A DNA stretch of 6,155 nt from Cellvibrionaceae bacterium (GCA_021151615.1 JAGKXA010000241.1:1-6155), one strand, 5' to 3'. Shown: positions 1-5,279, counted from the stretch's first letter. Numbers and translations: made by a program. Notes: generated by a model not told the origin, from the letters alone.

Positions 1-2
1 AT

Positions 3-1451
3 TGGTGGCTACAAGACCCGCGCGTGACCTGGCTGGCTGAATGGCTGCGCCAGCATCGTCGCAAAAAAACCGTGGTTATTTGTGCGAATGCCGATTCAGC
101 GCAATCGATCGAAGAATTTTTGCGGTTGCGCAAAGGGTTCACTACCGCAGTCTTCCATGAAGGTTTGAGTTTAATTGAGCGCGATCGTGCGGCAGCGTAT
201 TTTGCTGAAGCAGACGATGGGGCCCAAGTGCTGATCTGTTCTGAAATCGGAAGTGAAGGGCGCAACTTCCAATTTGCACAGGATCTGGTGTTATTTGATT
301 TGCCAACTAATCCGGATTTGTTGGAACAGCGAATTGGTCGTTTGGATCGTATTGGTCAGACAGCGACTGTGAATATCCATGTACCTTATTACCAACATTC
401 CGCGCAGGAAAAACTACTGGATTGGTATCACCAGGGCCTGAATGCCTTTGAAAAAACCTGTGCAATTGGTCAAGCTGTTTACGTGCAATTTGCTGAGCAA
501 CTTTTGCCGGCGTTGGTGAGTAGCGATGAGCCGGCATTTGCTCAGCTGGTGCAAGAGACGCGCGCATTTGCTGGTAATCTGGTGGAGCAACTCCAGCAAG
601 GGCGTGATCGTTTGTTGGAATTAAACTCCTGCAAACCCGTACAGGCACAGGCGTTGGTTGATGCACTGGCTGAAAATGATGTGAATACAGCACTGCCTGA
701 CTACATGGAGCAAGTGTTCGATAGTTTTGGTATCGACTACGAAAAACACAGTGAAAAAAGTCTGGTGCTGCACCCGAGTGATCACATGCGTGTTGCTGAA
801 TTTCCCGGCTTACCCGAAAGTGGTTTGACAATCACCTACGATCGCCAGCAAGCCTTGTCGCGCGAGGATATGCAGTTTCTTTCCTGGGAGCATCCGCTGG
901 TTATTGGTGCGCAGGATCTGATTTCGCTCAGTGAATTCGGCAATACTGCATTGTGTACCCTGAAGTTGCCACCGTTAAAACCGGGAACCCTGTTGCTGGA
1001 AGCCTTGTTTGTGTTGCATTGCCCGGCGCCCACTGAGTTGCAGTTGTTCCGTTATATGCCACAATCCTTATTGCGTGTATTGTTGGACGACAAAGGCAAG
1101 GATTTGTCGGGCGTATTGGGCATTAACCAATTTAGTAAGTTGCTGCAAAAAGTACCGCGCAATAATGCGCAGGATCTCGTGCGTCACGCGCGTCCAACCT
1201 TAACCACCATGGTGCAAAAAGCGGAAGAAATTACCGCAGCAAAACAAAGCCAATTGATTGCTGAAGCCCAGGCGAAAGTCAGCGAACAATTAAATGGCGA
1301 GCTGGCACGTATGAGGGCGCTGAAAGAAGTGAACCCCAATGTGCGCCAGCAAGAGATTGATTATTTGCAGCAGCGCTTGGCCGCGAGTCAACACTTTTTG
1401 TCGCAAGCAAAAATTCGGTTAGATGCCTTGCGTGTGGTAATGACTATTTAA
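3..1451 (+). CDS. rapA: RapA (HepA), RNA polymerase-associated Swi2/Snf2 ATPase, C-terminal part
   Basis: RapA is a DNA-dependent ATPase that binds core RNA polymerase and promotes its release and recycling after transcription. The reading frame is open from base 3 and gives 482 residues, roughly the second half of a protein that is about 970 residues long in E. coli; the N-terminal half with Walker motifs I-III lies outside the window. The GTG at 24 is in frame but is an internal valine, not a start. Helicase motif V (SEIGSEGRNFQF, bases 240-275) and motif VI (QRIGRLDRIGQ, 327-359) are intact, preceded by the family phrase VFHEG and IERDRAAA. The tail holds the RapA-specific PSDHM, FPGLPESG and WEHPL phrases and ends in a Glu/Gln/Ala-rich, probably coiled-coil stretch with VNPNVR and RLDALR, as in E. 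coli RapA. The assignment rests on residue-level similarity recalled for this family. No disabling change is seen in the visible part. Confidence 0.96.
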   Translation, partial: WWLQDPRVTWLAEWLRQHRRKKTVVICANADSAQSIEEFLRLRKGFTTAVFHEGLSLIERDRAAAYFAEADDGAQVLICSEIGSEGRNFQFAQDLVLFDLPTNPDLLEQRIGRLDRIGQTATVNIHVPYYQHSAQEKLLDWYHQGLNAFEKTCAIGQAVYVQFAEQLLPALVSSDEPAFAQLVQETRAFAGNLVEQLQQGRDRLLELNSCKPVQAQALVDALAENDVNTALPDYMEQVFDSFGIDYEKHSEKSLVLHPSDHMRVAEFPGLPESGLTITYDRQQALSREDMQFLSWEHPLVIGAQDLISLSEFGNTALCTLKLPPLKPGTLLLEALFVLHCPAPTELQLFRYMPQSLLRVLLDDKGKDLSGVLGINQFSKLLQKVPRNNAQDLVRHARPTLTTMVQKAEEITAAKQSQLIAEAQAKVSEQLNGELARMRALKEVNPNVRQQEIDYLQQRLAASQHFLSQAKIRLDALRVVMTI

Positions 1452-1477
1452 TGGGTTGCTTTGGTAGCATCCAATTT

Positions 1478-1501
1478 GTAGGGGCGCAATTTATTGCGCC
1501 C
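1478..1501 (+). repeat. REP-like palindrome with 5' GTAG tetranucleotide
   Basis: GTAG at 1478-1481 is followed directly by the arms GGGCGCAA (1482-1489) and TTGCGCCC (1494-1501), a perfect 8-bp stem with loop TTTA. A GTAG at the 5' foot of a short GC-rich hairpin is the known architecture of REP sequences mobilised by RAYT (Y1, TnpA-REP) transposases. It lies in the gap after rapA, a typical place for REPs. The run of A on its 3' side is the wrong base for an intrinsic terminator on this strand, and the opposite strand has no T run after the stem. That it is a REP is inferred from one copy, and no RAYT gene is in view. Confidence 0.55.
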
Positions 1502-1522
1502 AAAAAAATACCTTTCATCATC

Positions 1523-1526
1523 AGGG
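1523..1526 (+). promoter_or_regulatory. Ribosome binding site of the 93-residue protein
   Basis: AGGG seven bases before the ATG at 1534 gives normal Shine-Dalgarno spacing and supports this start over the out-of-frame ATG at 1451 that overlaps the rapA stop codon. Confidence 0.6.
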
Positions 1527-1533
1527 TAAAAAT

Positions 1534-1815
1534 ATGTATATATTCTCCGCCAATGGCCGCGCTAAAAAAGCCTTCGACGATATTAAAGAAGGACAGATGG
1601 TGCCGTTTATTGTGTATATCAATTTCAAGGATTTGTTTGGTGCTGAACACTTGTGCAAGCTTTATTTGATGCGTGCCGGGTTTATGGATATTGATATCGA
1701 AAACCGTAAATTGGTGCCGAGTAATTTAACAAGTGATCCTCGCGTAATTGCCGCCGATAAAGCCATGGCCGAGGCAATTAAGGACGGCTATATGATTCAG
1801 ATGTTTGATGAGTAA
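1534..1815 (+). CDS. Small conserved-looking protein of unknown function (93 residues)
   Basis: I do not recognise this family. The product is a soluble-looking alpha/beta protein without signal peptide or membrane segment. By eye the order is a short strand (MYIFSA), a basic helix around residues 8-20 (RAKKAFDDIKEG), a hydrophobic strand (VPFIVYINF, about 23-31), a helix with one cysteine (AEHLCKLYLMRAGF, about 37-50), a strand (MDIDIE) and an acidic C-terminal helix ending in MIQMFDE. The ATG has a well-spaced AGGG before it, and codon use looks like that of its neighbours, so I take it as a real gene. It starts 82 bases after rapA, with the REP-like palindrome between, and ends 91 bases before the TonB-anchor gene. 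It could share the rapA transcript, but no promoter or terminator settles this. No catalytic motif is visible. Confidence 0.8.
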   Translation: MYIFSANGRAKKAFDDIKEGQMVPFIVYINFKDLFGAEHLCKLYLMRAGFMDIDIENRKLVPSNLTSDPRVIAADKAMAEAIKDGYMIQMFDE

Positions 1816-1852
1816 AGGCCTTTTATTGTTGTCGCTGAACTTATAGCCAGCC

Positions 1853-1903
1853 TGTGAGTCTAGATTCAGTCGTTGTTGATTATCCGCTGAATCCGGGCTC
1901 ACA
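1853..1903 (+). promoter_or_regulatory. Long imperfect hairpin immediately upstream of a start codon
   Basis: The arms 1853-1869 (TGTGAGTCTAGATTCAG) and 1887-1903 (CTGAATCCGGGCTCACA) form a 17-position stem with 14 Watson-Crick pairs, two G-U pairs in RNA and one A-C mismatch, around a 17-base loop. The 3' arm ends three bases before the ATG at 1907 and fills the place where a Shine-Dalgarno would be; no purine-rich SD is seen there. No T run follows, so it is not an intrinsic terminator. It may control translation of the next gene, or be an inverted-repeat element or operator; the sequence alone does not decide. Confidence 0.5.
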
Positions 1904-1906
1904 AGT

Positions 1907-2689
1907 ATGTTGGCTGATCCGTTTTCCTCCAGGGAAGATGATTTTTCCCATTTATATCGTCGCGTTACTAACGTACATCTGCAGGATCCAGATCCTGTTG
2001 CTAGCTCATCTTTTCGCTATGTCTTAATCGGTTGTGTAGTTTCTGTTCTGTTGCATGCTTTGGTATTCGCATTTTTTTGGAAACAGGATGGTCAGTTGGT
2101 TCAGCAACCAGTGTCACCACCGATAACCATTCAGTTAACACTAAAAGCACAGGAAATTATTCCTGCAGAAATACCATCCGCACCTCCCGTGGCGACACAG
2201 CCTGCGGAAAACGCGCCGGAAACGAATGAGTCTGGTTCTGTGAATAATTCCACGCCGGTGGAACACCCAGAGCCGAATAAATCACAGCCGAAACAATCAG
2301 AGCCAGATAAATCGGAGACAAGATTAATCGTCGTTCAGCCTTTAACAATGGATGAGTTGCGCGAACTTAGTCAGCAAAGAATTTCAGCGGCAGGCGAGTC
2401 GGCAACCGGTATAGCCGCGAATGTCTTTCATCCTGAATTACGCAAACGGTTGCACGAAGAAGCGAATAAGCCCAAGCGGCAGCGCGCTGATGCCGGATCA
2501 AAAACTTACACAGATCCTTCGGGGGCAACTGTGGTGGATTTAGGAGGTGGAAAATGTTTGCGCTCTTCTGCTCCCAAAATAGGTGAGGCGGTAAACTGGT
2601 ATATGACGTCCTGCGGCGGAAAATCAGAATCCGAGCAAATAATGGAAAGAGTTGATCAGGCAGTGAATGGAAAATTAAAATTTGATTGA
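1907..2689 (+). CDS. Bitopic inner-membrane protein with TonB-like SxxxH anchor and non-TonB C-terminus
   Basis: The 260-residue product has a polar cytoplasmic N-terminus (1-37), one strong membrane segment (about 38-58), a Pro/Glu/Lys/Ser-rich periplasmic spacer (about 65-136) and a more conserved-looking C-terminal part (about 145-260). The membrane helix contains S46-V-L-L-H50, the SxxxH spacing by which TonB contacts ExbB/ExbD, and it is followed by PPITIQL, similar to the strand after the anchor of TonB. The C-terminus lacks the TonB YP motif and usual beta fold. Instead it has DLGGGKCLRS and YMTSCGG with cysteines 217 and 236, which could form a periplasmic disulphide. Three tandem five-residue repeats sit at 122-136. 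The ATG is the only good start before an upstream in-frame TGA at 1877, but it has no clear SD and sits beside a long hairpin. The gene converges on deaD. A role as an energy-transducing or TonB/TolA-like protein is inference; it may simply be an uncharacterised envelope protein. Confidence 0.75.
   Translation: MLADPFSSREDDFSHLYRRVTNVHLQDPDPVASSSFRYVLIGCVVSVLLHALVFAFFWKQDGQLVQQPVSPPITIQLTLKAQEIIPAEIPSAPPVATQPAENAPETNESGSVNNSTPVEHPEPNKSQPKQSEPDKSETRLIVVQPLTMDELRELSQQRISAAGESATGIAANVFHPELRKRLHEEANKPKRQRADAGSKTYTDPSGATVVDLGGGKCLRSSAPKIGEAVNWYMTSCGGKSESEQIMERVDQAVNGKLKFD
2270..2314 (+). repeat. Three tandem 15-bp repeats in the periplasmic spacer
   Basis: In-frame units at 2270-2284, 2285-2299 and 2300-2314 encode EPNKS, QPKQS and EPDKS. 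The DNA units share the pattern (G/C)AGCC(G/A)-A-A-(A/C)AATC, so they look like local duplication and not only biased composition. Copy number could vary between strains and change the length of the periplasmic spacer. Confidence 0.7.
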
Positions 2690-2690
2690 T

Positions 2691-2724
2691 AAAAAATCGC
2701 CCTGACATTTTCATGCAGGGCGAT
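2691..2724 (-). terminator. Intrinsic terminator of deaD
   Basis: Read on the minus strand, the arms ATCGCCCTG (2724-2716) and CAGGGCGAT (2704-2696) form a perfect 9-bp stem, with a short inner CAT/ATG extension past one bulged base. A run of six T follows (2696-2691). It lies about 60 bases after the deaD stop. On the plus strand the same hairpin is preceded by A and followed by AAGGGAG, so it should end plus-strand transcription only poorly. Confidence 0.78.
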
Positions 2725-2732
2725 AAGGGAGT

Positions 2733-2765
2733 TTAAGTCGCCAGGTTATTGCCCTGGCAACTTAA
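2733..2765. other. Second hairpin in the convergent intergenic region
   Basis: TTAAGT-C-GCCAGG (2733-2745) pairs with CCTGGC-A-ACTTAA (2753-2765): 12 base pairs, one C-A mismatch and a 7-base loop. It sits between the deaD stop and its terminator. No T run follows on either strand, so it is better read as a 3'-end stabilising or pausing structure than as a terminator. Confidence 0.5.
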
Positions 2766-2782
2766 CAAGAAAGGGTTCTTGC

Positions 2783-4654
2783 TTAATCAAACTTCTTTGG
2801 GCGATAGCCGGATTTTTTGCTGGCATTGTCACGATCATTAAAGCGCGGTTTGTCGCGACTGCCATCTCTATCTTTGTAACCGCCTTCGCGCGGGTTGTTG
2901 TCTCTGGGGCCAAAGTCGCGTTTTGGTTTGCCGCGACCAGGAAAGTCATCACCGCCACGTGGGCCAGTGTCTAATGAAATTTCCAGCGGACGATTGCGCA
3001 CACGAACTTTTTTCAGCTTGGCGAGTATGTCTTTTGATATGCCTGCTGGCAGGTCAACGGTAGAGAACTCGTCATGCAATTTAATGTGACCGATAAAACG
3101 GCTTTCAATGCCTGCTTCGTTTGCGATAGCGCCAACGATATCACCAGGGCGCGCTTCATGGTTGCGACCCACTTCAATGCGGTAGCGATCCATGTTTTCA
3201 TCGTTGCGCTCACGGCGTGGACGATCTTCGCGCGAACCGCGGTCACGGCCACCGTCTCTACCGCTGCGATCGTCACGATCACGTCCGCCACGGTCATCGC
3301 GGTCACGACGTTCGTTGCGCTCAGGTTTTATATCCGTAAATTTAACTTGCAGCGGACGCTCACGTTGCAACAGGAAGGCGAGGGCAGATGCAATTTCCTC
3401 TGGCGATACATCGTTGGTGTGACTGTATTCGGCAAGCAAATCGTTGAAGAAAGATAAATCTGCCTGCTCTTTCAGGGTGTCTGTAATTTGCTGGGTAAAT
3501 TGATCAATACGATGCTTCGTTACTGTTGCGCCGCTTGGCAATTCCATCAATGTAATTGGCTTTTTGGTTGCCTTCTCGATGGTGTAAAGCAAGCGCTTTT
3601 CACGCGGTGCGACAAACAAGATTGCCTTGCCACTGCGACCGGCACGACCGGTACGGCCAATGCGATGTACATAAGCTTCGCTGTCGTAAGGAATGTCGTA
3701 GTTAACAACGTGGCTTACGCGCTCTACGTCGATACCACGCGCGGCAACGTCAGTGGCGATAACGATATCGAGCTTGCCAGTTTTCAAACGATCAATCGCG
3801 CGCTCGCGCAATTGCTGGTTCATATCGCCATTTAACGCAGATGCAGAATAACCGCGCGCTTCCAGCTTTTCAGCGAGTTCAACCGTAGCGGTTTTAGTGC
3901 GCACGAAAATAATCATGCCGTCGAAGGGTTCAACTTCCAGGATGCGGGTTAGTGCATCCAGTTTGTTGGTGCCGCTAACCATCCAATAAACCTGTTCGAT
4001 ATTGTCGCCAGTCGATTGGGTGCTTGCAATTTTAATTTCTTTGGCATCGCGCAAATAGTTGTCGCACACTTTGCGGATTTCGCGCGGCATGGTGGCGGAG
4101 AAGAGTGCAGTTTGGCGAGTCGCTGGAGTATGTTCAAGAATCCATTCAACGTCGTCAATGAAGCCCATACGCAGCATTTCGTCGGCTTCATCGAGTACCA
4201 GGCTTTTCAAATTGTTCAGGTTCAAGCTGCCGCGACGCAGGTGATCCATAACGCGGCCGGGGGTTCCAACTACAACATGTACACCACGCTTCAGTTGGCG
4301 TAACTGGCTGGTCATGTCCTGACCGCCATAAATTGGCAGAACGTGGAAGCCCGGAATGTGCGCGGCGTATTTTTGGAAGGCTTCGGCAACCTGGATCGCC
4401 AGTTCGCGGGTAGGCGCCAACACCAGGATTTGTGGATCGGTTTGCTTAACATCCAGCTTGGAGAGCAATGGCAGCGCAAAGGCTGCAGTTTTGCCGGTAC
4501 CGGTTTGTGCCATGCCCAGAATATCGCCGCCTTCTAGCAGTACTGGAATTGCAGCCGCTTGAATTGGCGATGGAACTTCGTAACCCACAGCCTGGATAGC
4601 TTTTAATACGGGTTCGGACAGGGATAAATCGGTAAACAAAATAGGTTCAGACAT
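2783..4654 (-). CDS. deaD: Cold-shock DEAD-box ATP-dependent RNA helicase DeaD (CsdA)
   Basis: DeaD unwinds short RNA duplexes with ATP; in E. coli it acts in 50S ribosome assembly, mRNA decay and translation at low temperature. The 623 residues match the usual length (629 in E. coli). All core motifs are present: Q motif (GYEVPSPIQ, 24-32), motif I AQTGTGKT (49-56), PTRELA (81-86), GG (110-111), TPGR (131-134), DEAD (155-158), SAT (186-188), ARGID (305-309) and HRIGRTGR (330-337). A helical region follows to about 440, then an Arg/Asp-rich low-complexity linker (about 444-484), an RRM-like RNA-binding domain of the DbpA/CsdA type (about 487-562, with YRIEVGR, VGAIANEAG and IGHIKLHDEFSTVDLP), and a basic Arg/Gly/Asp tail ending KKFD. 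The ATG has AGGT six bases upstream. Its transcript ends at the hairpin at 2691-2724, and a long structured leader probably precedes it. No key residue is missing. Confidence 0.97.
   Translation of the reverse strand: MSEPILFTDLSLSEPVLKAIQAVGYEVPSPIQAAAIPVLLEGGDILGMAQTGTGKTAAFALPLLSKLDVKQTDPQILVLAPTRELAIQVAEAFQKYAAHIPGFHVLPIYGGQDMTSQLRQLKRGVHVVVGTPGRVMDHLRRGSLNLNNLKSLVLDEADEMLRMGFIDDVEWILEHTPATRQTALFSATMPREIRKVCDNYLRDAKEIKIASTQSTGDNIEQVYWMVSGTNKLDALTRILEVEPFDGMIIFVRTKTATVELAEKLEARGYSASALNGDMNQQLRERAIDRLKTGKLDIVIATDVAARGIDVERVSHVVNYDIPYDSEAYVHRIGRTGRAGRSGKAILFVAPREKRLLYTIEKATKKPITLMELPSGATVTKHRIDQFTQQITDTLKEQADLSFFNDLLAEYSHTNDVSPEEIASALAFLLQRERPLQVKFTDIKPERNERRDRDDRGGRDRDDRSGRDGGRDRGSREDRPRRERNDENMDRYRIEVGRNHEARPGDIVGAIANEAGIESRFIGHIKLHDEFSTVDLPAGISKDILAKLKKVRVRNRPLEISLDTGPRGGDDFPGRGKPKRDFGPRDNNPREGGYKDRDGSRDKPRFNDRDNASKKSGYRPKKFD
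3190..3320 (-). repeat. Degenerate repeats encoding the RD/RGG linker of DeaD
   Basis: This stretch of deaD encodes residues of about 445-488, made of overlapping units such as RDRDDR, GGRDR and SGRDGGR. The codons are close variants of CGT, CGC, GAT and GGT, which makes the DNA internally repetitive. Arg-rich linkers beside the RNA-binding domain are normal for DeaD; the repeat character suggests that linker length may vary between strains. Confidence 0.6.
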
Positions 4655-4659
4655 GTAAT

Positions 4660-4665
4660 AACCTG
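4660..4665 (-). promoter_or_regulatory. Ribosome binding site of deaD
   Basis: The minus strand reads CAGGTT here, with AGGT six bases before the ATG at 4654. These six bases are exactly complementary to AACCTG at 4792-4787 in the same leader, so the site could be hidden by pairing. Confidence 0.6.
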
Positions 4666-4793
4666 TGTAACTGATGACTAAAAAAATACCAAACCCCAGC
4701 CACCACCCGAGCCATTAACGACCAAGTTAGTAATTGTGGTTTTTATTAGTATTTTGACGATGGACAAAGTCCCGCGCGGTGAGGTTCAGGTTA

Positions 4794-4815
4794 GTGAATC
4801 ACCTGTGTGAATCAC
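4794..4815. repeat. Tandem 9-bp near-palindromes, candidate operator
   Basis: GTGAATCAC occurs at 4794-4802 and again at 4807-4815, a 13-bp period. Each copy is GTGA and TCAC around one central base, and the second extends to TGTGAATCACA (4806-4816). The spacing does not fit the CRP consensus. This could be a protein binding site or part of the deaD leader fold, since both copies lie inside the 7-bp stem 4786-4792/4830-4836. Confidence 0.45.
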
Positions 4816-5085
4816 AAAAAATAGGAAGAAACCTGATTAAAAGCACACACCCGCTGCAATCAGCGAGTCCGACTCGCGTAATAGATTGCGCACTTTGGGG
4901 CGGGCCGTATTGGTGCCGCTGAGCATCTGGTATGAACCAGTCATCAGCGATGAAACGCAGGGAAACCTTTATGCAGGGAAACTGTTGCGCAAAGGATTAA
5001 CGGGCAGCCCTCAGACATCCTGTCTGTTCAGCATAGCCCATGATTCGATTTTCACTATCTTGGAGGGCTTACTGAAAGTGCGCGA

Positions 5086-5114
5086 AGTATAGGGTTTTGC
5101 GCGCCGTTAAGCCA
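5086..5114 (-). promoter_or_regulatory. Candidate deaD promoter
   Basis: On the minus strand the -10 is TATACT (5091-5086), five of six to consensus. The best -35 at 17-bp spacing is only TGGCTT (5114-5109). The discriminator TTCGCGC is GC-rich, as in many growth-rate or stringently controlled promoters. GCGCG (5080-5084) and CGCGC (5100-5104) flank the -10 as a short dyad. The weak -35 keeps confidence low. Confidence 0.35.
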
Positions 5115-5180
5115 GTTATATTTTCCGCGAGCTATTTTGCCTGCTCGGAAGAATCACCGCAGCACCTGGATCAACCCAAA

Positions 5181-5256
5181 TAGGCATAAGTCACTCTTAG
5201 GCAGTAGAATGGTCGACCTCATCATGACTGGCCACGTAAGTGTCGGCTCATAAAAT
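5181..5256 (+). promoter_or_regulatory. Candidate promoters of the nuclease-like gene
   Basis: Two sigma-70-like pairs are seen: TAGGCA (5181-5186), 18 bp, TAGAAT (5205-5210); and TGGCCA (5229-5234), 16 bp, TAAAAT (5251-5256). Each -35 matches four of six and each -10 five of six. Either would give a short leader to the ATG at 5280. The stretch 5092-5180 between the divergent promoters shows nothing else that I can support. Confidence 0.35.
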
Positions 5257-5267
5257 GGCATAGCTAC

Positions 5268-5271
5268 AGGA
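5268..5271 (+). promoter_or_regulatory. Ribosome binding site of the nuclease-like gene
   Basis: AGGA eight bases before the ATG at 5280 is well placed and supports this start. Confidence 0.65.
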
Positions 5272-5279
5272 CGCGCATA

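Larger units (their letters stand above)
4655..5079 (-). promoter_or_regulatory. Putative long structured 5' leader of deaD
   Basis: No convincing gene lies in these 425 bases. If the -10 at 5086-5091 is used, the deaD mRNA would begin near 5079. Hairpins visible on the minus strand are CAGAC-AGGAT-GTCTG (5026-5012), a two-part stem CGCTGA/TCAGCG with inner CTGGT/ACCAG (4949-4917), and GCGAG-TCGGA-CTCGC (4877-4863). AGCCCTC (5069-5063) can pair with GAGGGCT (5012-5006), or its AGCCC with GGGCT at 5039-5035. GCAGGGAAAC is directly repeated on the plus strand at 4957-4966 and 4973-4982. AACCTGA (4792-4786) can pair with TCAGGTT (4836-4830) or with the deaD SD region. E. coli deaD is known to have a very long leader used in autoregulation; that this one works likewise is inference. 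Confidence 0.45.

Noticed and set aside
24..26. GTG as a start codon for the first gene
   Set aside because: The same frame is open and RapA-like before it (WWLQDPRV), so the GTG is an internal valine codon of a gene cut by the window edge.
307..831. 174-residue open frame on the minus strand
   Set aside because: It lies wholly inside rapA on the other strand, and its translation shows no family-like pattern.
1482..1508. rapA intrinsic terminator
   Set aside because: The stem is perfect, but A and not T follows it on the plus strand, and no T run follows on the minus strand.
1451..1669. Open frame whose ATG overlaps the rapA stop codon
   Set aside because: It looks like translational coupling, but it overlaps the better-supported 93-residue gene in another frame, lacks a good SD and has an unlikely composition.
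1814..1823. AAAGGCCTTT palindrome after the 93-residue gene
   Set aside because: It has no loop, so it cannot fold as a terminator, and short palindromes like this arise by chance.
1982..1997. CAGGATC-CA-GATCCTG inverted repeat
   Set aside because: It is within coding sequence for LQDPDPV, has a two-base loop and is well explained by the codons.
3074..3457. Plus-strand open frames opposite the Arg-rich linker of deaD
   Set aside because: Complementary repeats of Arg/Asp codons keep the other frames open; the products are low-complexity Ala/Thr/Val or Arg/Ser strings.
4806..4816. CRP binding site at TGTGAATCACA
   Set aside because: The half-sites TGTGA and TCACA are one base apart in place of the six needed.
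4886..5092. 68-residue open frame starting with TTG upstream of deaD
   Set aside because: No SD or family pattern is seen, and it lies antisense to the likely deaD leader.
4655..5279. tRNA, 6S, tmRNA or RNase P RNA in the long gap
   Set aside because: No cloverleaf, conserved core or matching motif was found by eye on either strand; the hairpins are better explained as a leader.
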